Shown: positions 35,344 through 47,149, counted from the stretch's first letter. The stretch is DNA of 64,000 bases from Dichetophora obliterata (GCA_963920525.1 OY986436.1:182058361-182122360), one strand, 5' to 3'. The notes: generated from the letters alone by a model not told the origin. Translations and numbers: made by a program.

Positions 35344-35515
35344 CTACTGCATTGAAAGATTTACGTTTAATCCTTGCAAGAGAGTTGATTGATTTCGCAG
35401 CTCACTTAAATACTTTTCTGTGGAACTTTTCGAAACGGAAATAGAAAAATGCTCTTCAATTAACTTTTTGGCAATGACAAACACAATGTCCGCAAGATCC
35501 ATACAGGCAATGAGA
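35344..35515 (-). CDS. Possible terminal exon, unknown protein
   Basis: Not recognised. On the minus strand CCTGTTTACATTGTAG is a reasonable acceptor ending at 35516. An open frame follows to TAG at 35344: LIACMDLADIVFVIAKKL, then SVSKSSTEKYLSELRN and LQGLNVNLSMQ. The peptide looks protein-like, with two amphipathic helices and no low complexity. AAATAA-type sequence lies downstream on the same strand. The preceding exon was not found. It lies between the repeat-armed element (34000-35160) and R2, so it could be host or element derived. Confidence 0.3.
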
Positions 35516-35682
35516 CTACAATGTAAACAGGTTCGCACACACACTCACCAAGTAGCTACCCAATAAGCCAAACATACTCCATTCGAACTCGAAACGAATG
35601 AAAAATGTACACATATAAAATGCAATTTTATTTGTATGTAATTAAAATAAAAAAAAAAACGTACTGCCGACTGAAGGGAAAA

Positions 35683-37262
35683 CTTATATCTATATATATA
35701 TAAAGCAAAACACTGTCTGTCTGCCTGTCTGCCTGTCTGCCTGTCTGTCTGTCTGTGTGAAGCCTATAGACTCCAAAACTACTGGACCGATTGATCTGAA
35801 ATTTGGACAGTCGATTTGTTTCATATAGGAGTTAGTTTTAGAAAAAAAAATGTTTTGCCACATCCATTTTACCGCCCCCAAATCAATTAAAATGCTTTAT
35901 TTCACACGGTATGAGTAACGCTCCCATCTCTTTTTTCGACAAAAAACAGGACAAATTGACAAAATTTTCAATATTTTACAGGATGTCTCGCAAAAAAACA
36001 GGATGTTTTCGCAGGACGCAATATAAAGTCGAAAGATTATTATAACTTGTATGTTCAAAGAATGAAAATAAGCATTTTCATTGATAAAATTATCAAATTT
36101 CTTATTTAATATAAGAATTGTAGCATAAGCTTCAAATATCAATGAATATTATTAGGTATTTCTATTTAATATGTTAGTTTTTTTATTATAAATATTAGTT
36201 TTTTTAATGCAACAAAAACATAACAAAAAAAAATCCAAATTAGTCTTATAAAAATGGCACGTTAATTAGATTTTCCAGGTACTACTTTGCACTTTGAGCA
36301 GATCACGTCACTATCAATATTTGTTTTTTCCAGGAATGAATATTTTTTCAAGTTGACTGCAACTTTTAAAAGTAGATTGAAACTTTTAACAAGTTTTTAA
36401 AAAAAGTTAAAGTGTGTTAAGGGAAAACTTTGACATATTACTAAAAATAGTATGAATAATAAACAAAGTTGACTTAATTGCAAGAATGGGAGAAAATAAA
36501 AAAAGGACAATATAATAAAAAGCAGGATTTTGAGCCCGTTACACAGGACGCAGGACATTGCTCGAAAAAACAGGACTGTCCTGCGAAATACAGGACGGAT
36601 GGGAGCGTAAGGTATGAGTGATATAACGCTAAGATTTAGTTTGTATGGTTACTGTCGACAACGGTACTAAAATTGAGTTTCCACGCCCCTTTTTACCGCC
36701 CACAAAACAACAAAAATGCTATTTTTCGTACGTTTTTTATCGTATTAGGCTTAAATTTGCTAATTTAGTTTGTATGGTTACTTTCGGTAATTGTACTAAA
36801 AATGTGTGTCCACGCCCCTTTACCCCCACAAACCCATGAAAATGCTTTATTTAATGCGGTTTTGGTCGTATAAGACTTAAATTTGGTAATTTGATTTGTT
36901 GGCTACTGTCACCAACTGCACGAAAAATGTGTTTCCACGCCCCCTTTTTCCACCCACAAATCAGTGAAAATGTTATATTTCAAGCAGTTTTGGCCGTATA
37001 AGATTAACATTTGGTACTTAAGTTTGTATGATTACTTTCGGCAACTGTACTAAAAATGGGCGTTATCGCTATATAGCCACACCCAGTTTTTGAGAAATCT
37101 TTAAAATTAACTACTGGGTCGACTGAGCTAAAATTTTGGCTTAGTTTGAAAATTTCGGCATCTATACTGAAAATGGTGAATATATTTGGCATTTCTTGAC
37201 ATTTTCGTATATGGCAACAAGGCGGTCTGTGGCAGAACAACGTCTGCTGGGGTATACTAGTA
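35683..37262 (-). repeat. Non-coding element of ~140 bp units, copy R2 (inverted)
   Basis: On the minus strand it runs from CAGACGTTGTTCTGCCACAG (matching R1 at about 29735) through GGCAACTGTACTAAAAATGGG-type units to CAGTAGTTTTGGAGTCTATA and TATATATATAGAT. The tail carries a (CTGTCTGC)n tract at 35711-35757. It is interrupted by the hAT MITE at 35916-36610. Confidence 0.75.
35916..36610. mobile_element. hAT-type MITE, ACGCTCCCATC TIRs
   Basis: TAACGCTCCCATC and GATGGGAGCGTAA ends, flanked exactly by GGTATGAG (35908-35915, 36611-36618), an 8 bp duplication typical of hAT. ACAGGAC recurs about eight times near both ends as a subterminal repeat. No transposase. Confidence 0.85.
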
Positions 37263-37966
37263 TATAATATAACCTTTGTTTTTTAAGGCGCATGAAGATG
37301 TTTTCACCAAAAAAATCCAGGCAAAGCCAGTTGAGCCGTTCATAACTGCATCAGAGGCCAATGAACACCATTTTATTTTCATTTATGTTGTTCGGCGCTT
37401 AAATTAGACGTGGTAACATTCATTTATGTAGCACCTACATAACAAATGTAAATGCCAAATCAAGTAAAACTCAAGAATTATAATGATTTCTAAAAAGTGG
37501 GCATAAATATATTGCAACCATGCCCATTTTTCTGCCCATGCAGTTTCTGAAAGTAGCCACGATCTGAAAAACTAAAAATCACTCAACGTGCCTAAAAAAG
37601 TTTTCACTTCAAAAATATCACCAAAAAATTCTTCATAGTGTAATGATGATCCCGTACAAAAAGACACCAGCCCACTACGCCACTGCCCAACCACACAAAC
37701 GCAGCATACTCAAAACAGCCAAAAGCCAAGTATACGAGAACCACACAGATACATCATATTCGAAGCGTCTACAACAACCATATGGTAGAGACAACCCAGC
37801 CATGCGAGAGGTACCATTCACTGCTGGTGCGTGATGGTATGATTCCCACAATGTTCTTACAGAGGGCGAATAATAATGCGCAGTTTGGCAGACTTATTAC
37901 CTGACCAGAATCGTTGTCGTGTCGTCAGGGAGAGCGCTGGCAGAATCAATGCAAACCTTATGGAAT
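37263..37966. other. No gene seen
   Basis: The ORF 37643-37834 gives a Lys/Tyr/His-rich peptide without homology I can name. The text around 37490-37610 resembles R-type units (GTGGGCATAAATATATTG) in decayed form. Confidence 0.35.
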
Positions 37967-38144
37967 AGAGCTGGAAAACTATCGATAGTGATGGCTATCG
38001 ATAGTTGCCGATACTATTTGTACAAACTATCGATTGTTTCCGATACTTTCGATACCTAAATTGTAAAATTAAAAAAACGTAAGAATATGGTTTCAGCACT
38101 AAAGTTTGATATTTAATCTTGGCTTCGGTAGCAAAGATTAAAAT

Positions 38145-38614
38145 CAGGGGTGATAAATTCAGTACTAAAGCACTGAATGCAGTACTTTTCCATTTTTAAA
38201 AGTACCGCACTACCCTCGCGATGGTTTCAGTACTTTTTACAAATAGTCTAAACATTCTGTTTTTTTTTAATCAATACCGGATTTTGTTCATATATTTATC
38301 AAAGGAATTAATTTTTATTTTTGTAATAGTTCTAGCCGAAAAAGATTTTTAGAAGTTTCAAAATTTTTTTTGATATAAATGTTATTTTTAAATACACAAC
38401 CATAGGCCTAACCAAAATATACGATTTGCTACGTAACGAGTGAAGACGAAAATCTTATCATTTAGCGTATCTTGTGTATGTTTTATATTTTTTTAATGTT
38501 GAACTAATACAAATATATAAAACTGCAAATTTTAATTTTGTCCTTAATTCAGTACTCTTAGTACTTTTTGAAATCCGCTAAGTACCAAACCGAAAATTGG
38601 AATTATCTTCCCTG
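38145..38614. mobile_element. MITE, CAGGGGTGATAAATTC TIRs
   Basis: CAGGGGTGATAAATTC and GGAATTATCTTCCCTG ends; flanking octamers ATTAAAAT and CTTCAAAT agree at 6 of 8 positions. AGTACT motifs repeat near both ends. Likely hAT-derived. Confidence 0.6.
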
Positions 38615-38662
38615 CTTCAAATTGGTCTACCGCCAATGTGCAGCTTATAAGTTGTCAAATAA

Positions 38663-38976
38663 AATATCGTCGTTGCGCATGCAAACCGCGTATTTGCCAC
38701 TTGCAATACCGCGTATATTGCAAAAAGCCCAACATTAATTTCATATTTATTTTGATCATTCATGATTGATTCATTCATATTTATTTTGCATTAAATGCTT
38801 ATTTGAGAACAAAGCATTGAATATCAAATTTCAATAAATATTTATTTCATTGAAAAATTCATTTAATTGTTTAAAATAAAATCAGTTTTACTGTATTACT
38901 TTAAAATTTTACAATCACCATATGTGTGTATGTGCAAGTAGCGGATACGCGATATTGTACGCGCAATGACGATATA
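38663..38976. mobile_element. MITE with ATATCGTCGTTGCGC TIRs
   Basis: ATATCGTCGTTGCGC at the left and GCGCAATGACGATAT at the right. The inverted similarity continues through GCGTATTTGCCACTTGCA. The core is AT-rich with ATTCATT repeats. Confidence 0.7.
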
Positions 38977-39111
38977 TAACAAGACGTCCAAATTTTAAGT
39001 TTGCATTTTATTATGTTTCTTTTAAAAGGAATTGAACAGTTCCATTTTATAACATAAAATACAAATTTTTCAATTTTTCAATCTAAAAAATATATTTTTA
39101 TGTAAGAAAAC

Positions 39112-39330
39112 TAGCATATCCACAACAGTTGAAGGCTTTAAGCTAGATCGCCGATCATTAATTATTAGCCCGGTTGTGCTGAAAATACGATACGATTCTA
39201 CCGATGAAGCCGGGATACACAAATATTTCCCTGCCAACTCTCCAAGCACTTCGTTTTGATTAACATTTATTTTCGATAAGAAACTTAATTGAGTTATAAA
39301 AAAACGGTAATTTTAAAAAGATCAAAATTC
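39112..39330 (-). pseudogene. hAT transposase dimerisation domain (hATC) fragment
   Basis: Minus strand: LGELAGKYLCIPASSVESYR then IFSTTGLIINDRRSSLKPST and VVDMLVFL, a clear hATC signature (LA..YL.IPA.S..SER.FS..G.I....R..L.P). The usual E-R pair is degraded to Y-R. Upstream, 39531-39322 gives an open but unassignable peptide ending ILEDEF. No DDE residues recognised. Confidence 0.75.
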
Positions 39331-39540
39331 ATCCTCCAAAATCCTTTCTAAATCCTTTTTGATAGCGATAAGTTGCATATTTTTGGCTGATTTGGTGTTT
39401 TGATAATGTAAGAGAGTCCTGTTTGCGGTAATCTGCAATAAGACCAGTTTTACAAAAATTTGCAACGTTATACGCGGCTGTGATTCAATTGTAAAGATAG
39501 ACTGGAAATTGTTAAGAATATTTGTAGGCAATTATATTAT

Positions 39541-40553
39541 CTATGCGTCAATAGCAAATTTTTAAGCAATGTTTTTGAAAGTGTCTGTTTGAGTTACGCC
39601 ATTATTACTACAAAAACTCATTTTAAAAAATGTGTGAGTTGTGACGATTTTGCTACAATATGATAACAGACATTTGAGCTAGAGGGATGTCATGTTTTGA
39701 GTTGGTACTTTATTACTACACTGTAAAAAATTTGAGAGTAAATTTTATCTTTTTAATGATAATATTTAAAATTTTATTATAAAATTTTTATAATAATTTA
39801 TAAATTTCATACCACTCAATATTATAAAAATATTAAAACAAATATAATTAAAAATTTTATGTGAATATCATGTGTAAATCAAAATATATTCTGGTTCGAA
39901 AGTAAAAAATTCACCGAAATCGGGAAATTTAAAAATATAGTAGTTTCGATTGGTCTGACGAGGAAAATAGTCTGGGAAAATTTATTAGATTTGATGGTAT
40001 AACTTTTAAAGCATTTTTTGTTTGAATTTATAAATATACCAAATAGTATAAAATTTATCCTCATATTTTTTACTGTGTACAAAAAATATTGGGTTACTTG
40101 CTTGGATTTTTACTAACAAAATGGTTTATGATATAATAAGATCTTGTTGTTGAAAAATTATGGAGGCATTTAAAATAAATTTTGGTATAAATAGAAATGG
40201 AACGTTATTGCCACAAAAAAGTGAAAAAATAGCCAACAGTCAAAAAGACACAAGTATCTGTAAAACCGTAAATTAACAGCAAATCGTAATGGAATTAAAG
40301 ATATGATAACAATCATATTTCTGTATATTTAACTCAAATTTCGAGTTGTGACTGTCCTGCACGATATGAGCGATATGTACAAATAGAATACATATATTTA
40401 TAACGCTATGTAAATATTATGGTATGTTTTATTTTCTTAAAATATTTTAAGAAAAACAATTTTGGCGGATGATTTATCGACATATGGCGGTCAGGAGTAC
40501 AAAAAACTGGCAACTATGTTTGTGCTTATATATATATACACATAAAAATACTA
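39541..40553. other. No gene seen
   Basis: AT-rich DNA. Around 39720-40080 it has ATTTTATAATAA-type short repeats and begins and ends with CACTGTAAAAA / TTTTTACTGTG. This suggests a MITE of about 360 bp (39719-40077). Confidence 0.4.
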
Positions 40554-40862
40554 GAGCGATTCATGCCATATTAATTTACTACTTTATTATAAAGGTTACC
40601 AGGACGATTTACGCCATATAAACTTATTTTTTGCTTTGACTATAAATTATGAATACGAAGATAATAGGGCGATTCACTCCACATTACTTTACTCTTTTGT
40701 GTAACAATACTATTACGCAAGGGCGATTAAATAAAGATCCGAATTTGCTAAGAGCAGCGTCGTCGGGTCTCATCTAAGTCCTTTTTACCAAACACCGAAC
40801 TTCTCCGAGTCACCGAACATCAACGAGTCACCGAACGTCACCGAACATCACCGAACTAGCAT
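40554..40862. repeat. Degenerate ~57 bp repeats and a CACCGAAC tandem tract
   Basis: GAGCGATTCATGCCATATTA, GGACGATTTACGCCATATAA, GGGCGATTCACTCCACATTA and GGGCGATTAAATA start at about 40554, 40611, 40667 and 40724, a spacing near 57 bp. At 40790-40858 CACCGAAC recurs five times as an 8-18 bp tandem motif (CACCGAACTTCTCCGAGT). Confidence 0.65.
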
Positions 40863-41855
40863 ACACGAATGCTACTGGCAGAGACACCTACGACCGCATA
40901 CGCATTATTTTTGCATACCTTATATATTAATAGCCAAACATCAAATGTTGTCGTACACTTTTTCGATATTAATTTTAGAATAAGGGCAATGAAACTTATA
41001 TCATTCGAAAGTTACTGTGCCTTTTATGTGCAGAATCATTTTAGATTTTAATAATATGACCTCTGACCTGAAATATTAACGTTAAAAGTTTGTATTATTT
41101 TTAGTAAGGAATCTCAGGGCTAGAAAGAGGTAGAATAGTGAATGAGGTATCAAATGAAAGATCTGGCTGCACAGTATGATTGATTACATTTTAGATTGGT
41201 GAAAAATTATAGCGATATCTCGAAAACTATAGATGTTCTCAGTATAACGTCTTTTCTTCTGAAAAGCCGTTGGTTGAGGAATATAAAGGTATACGAAAGC
41301 TTTCTTGGTAATAGTTTCCACGGATAGCATGTTAAAAAAATTCCCTTAAAATGACAATAAAATTAATTAGATATCTCGAAAACTTTATATCTTCTCAGTG
41401 CAACGTATTTCCTTGAAGCAAGACCATCGCCTCAGAAAGAAAAAAAAAACTATTGAAATTTAAAGTTTTGACTTTTTGATTTTTTTCGATGAAAATTAAA
41501 TTTTTCAAAATGTTCATTTTTATATACATATTTTACAAAGTTCTACAGCTTAAAAAATAAGTTCTGTGAAAAAATTTTCAAATATTTCAAACCACTTCAT
41601 AGTTATATACACCAATCTATGTTTGAAGCCATTTCGGTACATATAGAAATATGCGTGGGAGAAACAGTTTTTCCGTGTTTCTGAACCGATTTTGATAATT
41701 TTTTTTAAGGAAATTAGAGTAGGAAGAAGGAGTTCTGAATATTTTTGTGACCATTGACCTGAAATATTAGCGTTTAAAGAATATTTCTTAAGTAAAACCT
41801 AAACTATAAAAAATGGAAGAACATGGTGCAAAAAGAAATTTTGGACATTAATGTA

Positions 41856-44421
41856 GGGGAATTGCATGTACCTTGGACCGCTTTGCGCTAAATCATTTCT
41901 CGGCTCTAAAAGAACCCCTAATTTCTTAATATAACAACTACACACTATTGTCTGATTCATTAGCTATTATGGTAAAGAAAGAAAAATTTGAAAATCCGAT
42001 TTGAATTTAAGTTATAAATATTTTTATTCAGAAAGCCAAAATGGTCCAATGTACAATCAGGCATTTTACCTCGGGTCATGGTGTATTGTACTTTGAACCA
42101 TAAAAAAAAATTAATTAAAATAAGCAAAAAGTGGATATTCAAGGGAAGCGACGCTTAGATCCGCAGGCTCTAAATATTTATTCTATCTAAAAGTCGCTTT
42201 CAGCACTAAAGTCAGAGTTTTCGCACTGAGCAAGTGCCACAGAGAGCTTGCAATCCGCCTTAGATTTCCGTTATAATTTCTTTCTCGGCTTCGGAGTAGA
42301 GTTCTCAATATCTGAGGATGCGCTTGAGTTATTATCTCGGAGTTTCCTTTTGACAGTCTTAATTTTTGCCCGTTCTGATTTGATTTTTGTTTTTGTCTGC
42401 CATATTTCTTCTTTTTCAGGAGTATCTGTCAATATTCTGGTCCTTCCTTTCTTTCTGCCAGCTTTTGAGCATTTCCGGGCTGCTGCTTTTGGAAATGGCC
42501 GTATTACATGTGGCGGTGTAACTCCATATTGCAATATCACTGAAAAACGGTTGCTGCTGAGAATCTTATGTGAAGCATAGTAATTATTACCTACCTTGAT
42601 TTTCTGCGCAAGTTTCGATCACTTCATCCTCTTGAAGTTGTGTTGCAGATGCATAATTCGAGTCCTCCACTGTAAAAAGGCAATTACTTTGATTTTGCGC
42701 GGGACTTTCTGGTGCTGTTACATGTTGATTTGCAAAGGGACGATCTGTCACATAAGCAGATAAAAATTCGTCTTCTCCAAAAATATTTTCGTTCAATGGA
42801 CAAATTCCAGATACTTCAAATCTTTTTACAATATTTTGCGTATTAAATGATAATGTGTATGATTTACCAATTAATTCAGCAATATCATAAATGGTAATAG
42901 GTTTTCCTGGATTATTGAACATCCAATCATTTGCCACACTGTTATAGAATTTTTTGTATGGTCCAAAAACAGATCTATCAAGCGGTTGGAACTTATGTGA
43001 TGTATGAGGTGGTAAAGTTTGAAACATTACACCATTATTTTTAGCTGCATCAATAACTCGAAGTGAAATATAGCTGTCATGGTTGTCCATTATTAAAAGA
43101 ACCATTTCTTCAGCGGACGGCTTTACATGTTTTACAAAATGATCAAAATATTTTGAAAACAACTCCTCGTTAACCCATCCCGATTGAGTTGCTGCGCCAA
43201 TAGATCCAGAAGGTGCTCCTTTCATCATGTGTTCTTTGAAGTTCACTAGAGGAAAAAAAAGCATCGGGGGTACATGGTTGCCAATTGCGTTAATTGCAGC
43301 GATCATCGTTGCGTTGGAACCCCGCTCACCCGATGTCATGCTGCATATTAGCCTTTATCCCTTAGCAGCAAGTACCTTCGATGGAACGGTCGAATTTCCT
43401 GTTTCGTCGACATTATATATTTGGCTTGGGGAAAATTTATAGCGTCTTAGACACTCCTTGAGGTTTTCAAAAAAATCTCCGACATTTTTTTTGTTAAAGC
43501 TTGTCGATTGCGAAATGCTGGTGGCTTCTGGTTTCCTCAACGATATGGTTGGGTTTCTTTTCAAAAATCCATTAAGCCATTCCTTACCAGCAGCAATATT
43601 TTCGACCCAGTTCTGAGGAAACTTCTTTTTGTTTTTTTCTGCAAACTGGTATGCAAGCTTCATGGACTCTTTTCTAGATAGCCCATAATGCAACTTTGCA
43701 GCAGACTTAAGGTAGGTAGCCAACATTCCCTCCTCTTCGCTGTTGAATACTTTTTTATGACCAATTTTGGTCGTGTATTTGAACGATTTGTTTTCTGAAG
43801 CACGGTATGCTGCCAAATGGCGCAATAAAGTTGATTTTGAGATTTTGTGCGATTTTGCAGCAGATGTAGCAATACAACCTCTTTGCACAACGTCGTCGAC
43901 TGCTGCGTATAAGTCTGTTACCTTTATAGGACATCGATGGTGTCCAGTCTTACTTCTTGGCATGTTTCTATAATATATATAATAAAAGTTTCCTTTAAAA
44001 TATTGTACCTTGGACCGGCCCAAGGTACATTCCAAGCATTGGTCCAAGGTACACGTCAGGCACACAATTTACAAAATGTTCAAAACTTTATTTTGTTCGA
44101 ATATATCAAGTTTTCAAAGTAAAATAATTAAAGAATAAACCTTACCGATCTACCGTAATTGACACTCAGCACTGAAAGATATCCGCGTTCGTATATATAA
44201 ACTATGAAAAACTGCACAAAAATTTACGAACCACGTGCTAATTTCGTTGTTGATTAGCTGACGAGCAAATATGAACTAAAGCGGCACAATAACAGCATTG
44301 CCAATGTCAAGAAAATAAACAGAACGAATGGTAGTGCAATACTTTTTTGCTAGAGATGGTAAATATGAAAAAGTAGCCTTTGGACCAAGGTACAATCGGC
44401 CCAAGGTACATGCACTTCCCC
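41856..44421 (-). mobile_element. Near-complete pogo/Tigger DNA transposon
   Basis: A 2566 bp element with 26 bp TIRs (GGGGAATTGCATGTACCTTG against GGGGAAGTGCATGTACCTTG) flanked by TA on each side (41854-41855, 44422-44423). The TIR core GTACCTTGGNCCG recurs subterminally at 44006-44052, as expected for transposase binding sites. It encodes one transposase on the minus strand. Confidence 0.9.
42271..43963 (-). pseudogene. pogo/Tigger-type transposase, one premature stop
   Basis: Transposase of the Tc1/mariner superfamily, pogo branch, which cuts and pastes at TA. Chosen start MPRSKTGHHRCP at 43963; the longer frame upstream only translates subterminal repeats. Order: Psq-type HTH (KVTDLYAAVDDVVQRG), CENP-B-like second HTH (KVFNSEEEGMLATYLKSAAK), GFLKRNP. 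The DDE domain follows, with YNVDETG, LIMDNHDSY and PPHTSHKFQPLD, so all three acidic residues are kept. A single in-frame TAA at 43355-43357, after VLAAKG, breaks it. A 55 bp GT-AG intron (42540-42594) leads to a basic tail (KCSKAGRKKGRTRILTDTPE, then Lys-rich) ending at 42271. Otherwise open throughout, so inactivation looks recent. Confidence 0.9.
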
Positions 44422-44839
44422 TACAAATAACATTTTTCGCTATCGCTTACGAATACCCTACAATAAGAATTTTTGTATGTAACATGTGTGAATATATATT
44501 GTGATGGTGAAATTTCTTATAAATAGTAAATTCTGAAAAATTTCTTTTATTTTGATATCAAAGTTTTGGCAATATCTTGAAAACTATAGCTTTTCTCAGT
44601 ACAACGTGTTTTATATGAAAAGTCCTGGTTGTGAAAAATAACGGTGTACGAAAGTTTTTATGGGTAATGTTTTTACAGATATTTTTTAAAAAATGTAGAC
44701 TATTTTTGTATCAAAATTATTGCGATAATTTGAAACTTAAGATTTTCTTAGTATAGCACATTTTCTTAAAGCAAGGTCATGCCTCAGAACTAGAAAAAAA
44801 AACGATTAAAATTTCAGAAGGTTGGTCGAATTTCGGCCA

Positions 44840-46068
44840 CAGGCGATACTACTTTAAATATTGTGTATTGTATGAAGAAAGACTTACTAATAAGGTTGTA
44901 CACTAAGAGAAAACATAAATGAAACTTAACACTCTGTATACTCTGTACACTGATAAAATTTACATAGTTATAAATAAAACAACGATTATAATCGAAATAT
45001 CGAAAACCATCAAGGATATTTTATTTAATAAACTTAAGTATTATTAACGTAAGCATATGCAAGTTTTTGTTTATATGAATCAATTTCTTCTCCTGTTTTA
45101 ATTCATGTTTGTTTTAAATAAAAGACTTTCTCGTATTTCTCGTATTCGCCATTGTAAATTCATTTCGCTACAAGTCCGAGATATCAATCGTTTCGAATCC
45201 GACTTCGTTTTATTGTTTATTGGGTAAGTGCATCTATGAAGCTAGAACAATGTAATGTAGTTGTAACAAATGCTGCTGATACCTTTGCTGCTTTACATGC
45301 AGATGTTGTTGATGCTGATGCTTTCTTTACATGTTTTTCCAGCAACATTATCTGATAGATACGAATATAACATTTTGAAAGTGATTAAATCGTTGTGATT
45401 TTTCGGTTGTTATTGGTTGTTGTTGTTGTTGCTGTTGTTGTTGATGTTGTTGTTCTCACATGTGTTGTTAGTGCTGCTTTTGTTTTTGTAATTTATATGC
45501 TCACTGTCAGTGATTGCATGTGTAGCAGTATAATCTGTTGACAATGAAATAGCAAATCGGTTGACTGCAGTGTTTGATGTTTGTGTGCTTTTGTGGGTGT
45601 GTGTGTTTATTTTTGGGATGGTTCGAAGTATAGAAAACACAGCAGCTAGTCGGAAAGCAATAACAACAATTAACACAACAACCAGGAGATTTTCACTTTG
45701 TTGTGTTCAACTAGCAAACATCAAAATAAGTGCTGTGCTGTGATCAAATAGAGAGCGACAGTTTTTGAACATTGCATCACGATTCAAAGGAGACTGAAAA
45801 GATTTGGAACAAAAGACCATAGCTGTAGTCTGTCGGGAAATTCAAAACAGTCCTTATTGTTGTTTAAACAAATCTCCTTCGACTCGCTTGGATGCATCCC
45901 GTTAATTCTAACCAAATTTAATGGTTTTACTGCTTTTCAAAATACTGTATTTAGTGCTTTTATGGACAATGCAATTAAAAGTGTTTAATCAAAAAATTTT
46001 CACTGGAAGTAAACGTAACCGCTTTTAGTATGGCTTTATCTCTACTAGAGGTGCCTTTTTTATTTTTT
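44840..46068. other. No firm gene; possible UTR-like DNA on minus strand
   Basis: Between about 45400 and 45750 the minus strand is A/C-rich with a (CAA)n tract (45405-45452) and ACACACACCC. This is a composition typical of fly neural 5' leaders. The open frame 45410-45676 ends in Asn repeats but has no domain. Only suggestive. Confidence 0.25.
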
Positions 46069-46642
46069 TATACCCCCACGTTTAAAAAACGTAATGGGGG
46101 TATATTAATTTTGTCACTCCATTTGTAACGCCGATAAGGAGGCGTGGCCGATATAGAAAAGTATATATATTCCTGATCAGCATTACCTCCTGAGTCGATT
46201 TAGCCATGTCCGTCTGTCCGTCTGTTCGTCTGTGTCCACGATAACAGCCGTAATTTTTGAGCTATCATAACGAAATTCAAAATATAAGCTTTATATACAA
46301 AAATGGAGGTCAAGTTCGAATCTGAGCAAAATCGGATGAAAACCACGCCTACCTCCCATACCAAGTGACTTAACCAAAACGGTAAGATCTCTATAAATTC
46401 CACAAAAATCAATTTAATGACTTCAAATTTTGCACAGTGTCTTAAATATTTCATATTTATTTTGAGTATTAGCTTTGTAATAATCGGCTGAAAACCACGC
46501 CTACCTCCCATACAAAGTGACTTAACCAAAACGGGAAAATTTCTTTAAATATATTTAACAGTTTGCTTAAGACTTTATATATACTCCAATTCGGCCGTGG
46601 GGTACTTTAACTACGGCCCAGTCGAAGATAATTCCATACTAG
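46069..46642 (+). mobile_element. DINE-1-like helentron element, copy 2
   Basis: Same head hairpin (TATACCCCCACGTTTAAAAA), GATCAGCATTACCTCCTGAG and CCATGTCCGTCTGTCCG blocks as copy 1, and a terminal hairpin followed by CTAG (CTRR). It is longer than copy 1 because ACCACGCCTACCTCCCATAC...CCAAAACGG is present twice (about 46341 and 46493). Confidence 0.85.
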
Positions 46643-47149
46643 TTTTAAATTTAAAATTAAATTTTTTAAAAACCTTTTCCTGAAAATTTAAAATTCAATT
46701 TTTTAAAAACCTTTTTCTGAAAGTACACTTTATTGAAAATAAAATAATTGTTCATTTATGAAAATTGGATGAAAATTTAATGTGTAGTTAAATTTTTTTT
46801 TAAAAAGCCTAATAAAAAACCAGAGAAGATTTTTAAATTTGATCACTTGGAAAATACACTTATCTTATTTCAAAACCTTCTAAAAATAGTTTTATACAAA
46901 ACGTCTTGCCCAATTCAGAGAGTTTTGCATTCAAGTCAAAAATCACATCCGTTTTTTGTAACGTAACGCCAGCACATATTTTTGCTTACATCTTAAAATC
47001 CTATGGGTTTATAGTTGTCAATGTTTTTACTTAATAAAGTGCTATTTAATTACTACGCAAATATAAAAAAAGACTTTTTAAAAATTAGGGTTTTCATTCT
47101 TTTTTTAATATTTCTTTATAAAAATCGTACGTAACGCCTGTTTTGAAAT
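46643..47149. other. No gene; short duplication at 46655-46735
   Basis: TTTTTTAAAAACCTTTT-CTGAAA occurs twice, about 40 bp apart. Otherwise AT-rich and unassigned. Confidence 0.35.

Larger units (their letters stand above)
37967..39540 (-). mobile_element. hAT element remnant with two nested MITEs
   Basis: A hAT dimerisation domain lies at 39112-39330. TAGAGCTGGAAAACTATCGA at 37967 may be one terminus, followed by repeated TATCGATA; a second terminus was not found. MITEs occupy 38145-38614 and 38663-38976. Confidence 0.5.
41095..44830 (+). repeat. Dispersed repeat family D, copy split by pogo element
   Basis: Blocks at 41095-41853 and 44424-44830 match those at 18935-19140, 19990-20285 and 23998-24500. 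The join between them is occupied by the pogo element at 41856-44421. Confidence 0.65.

Noticed and set aside
45410..45676. Asn-repeat protein gene on the minus strand
   Set aside because: Open frame is driven by a (CAA)n microsatellite; at best UTR sequence.
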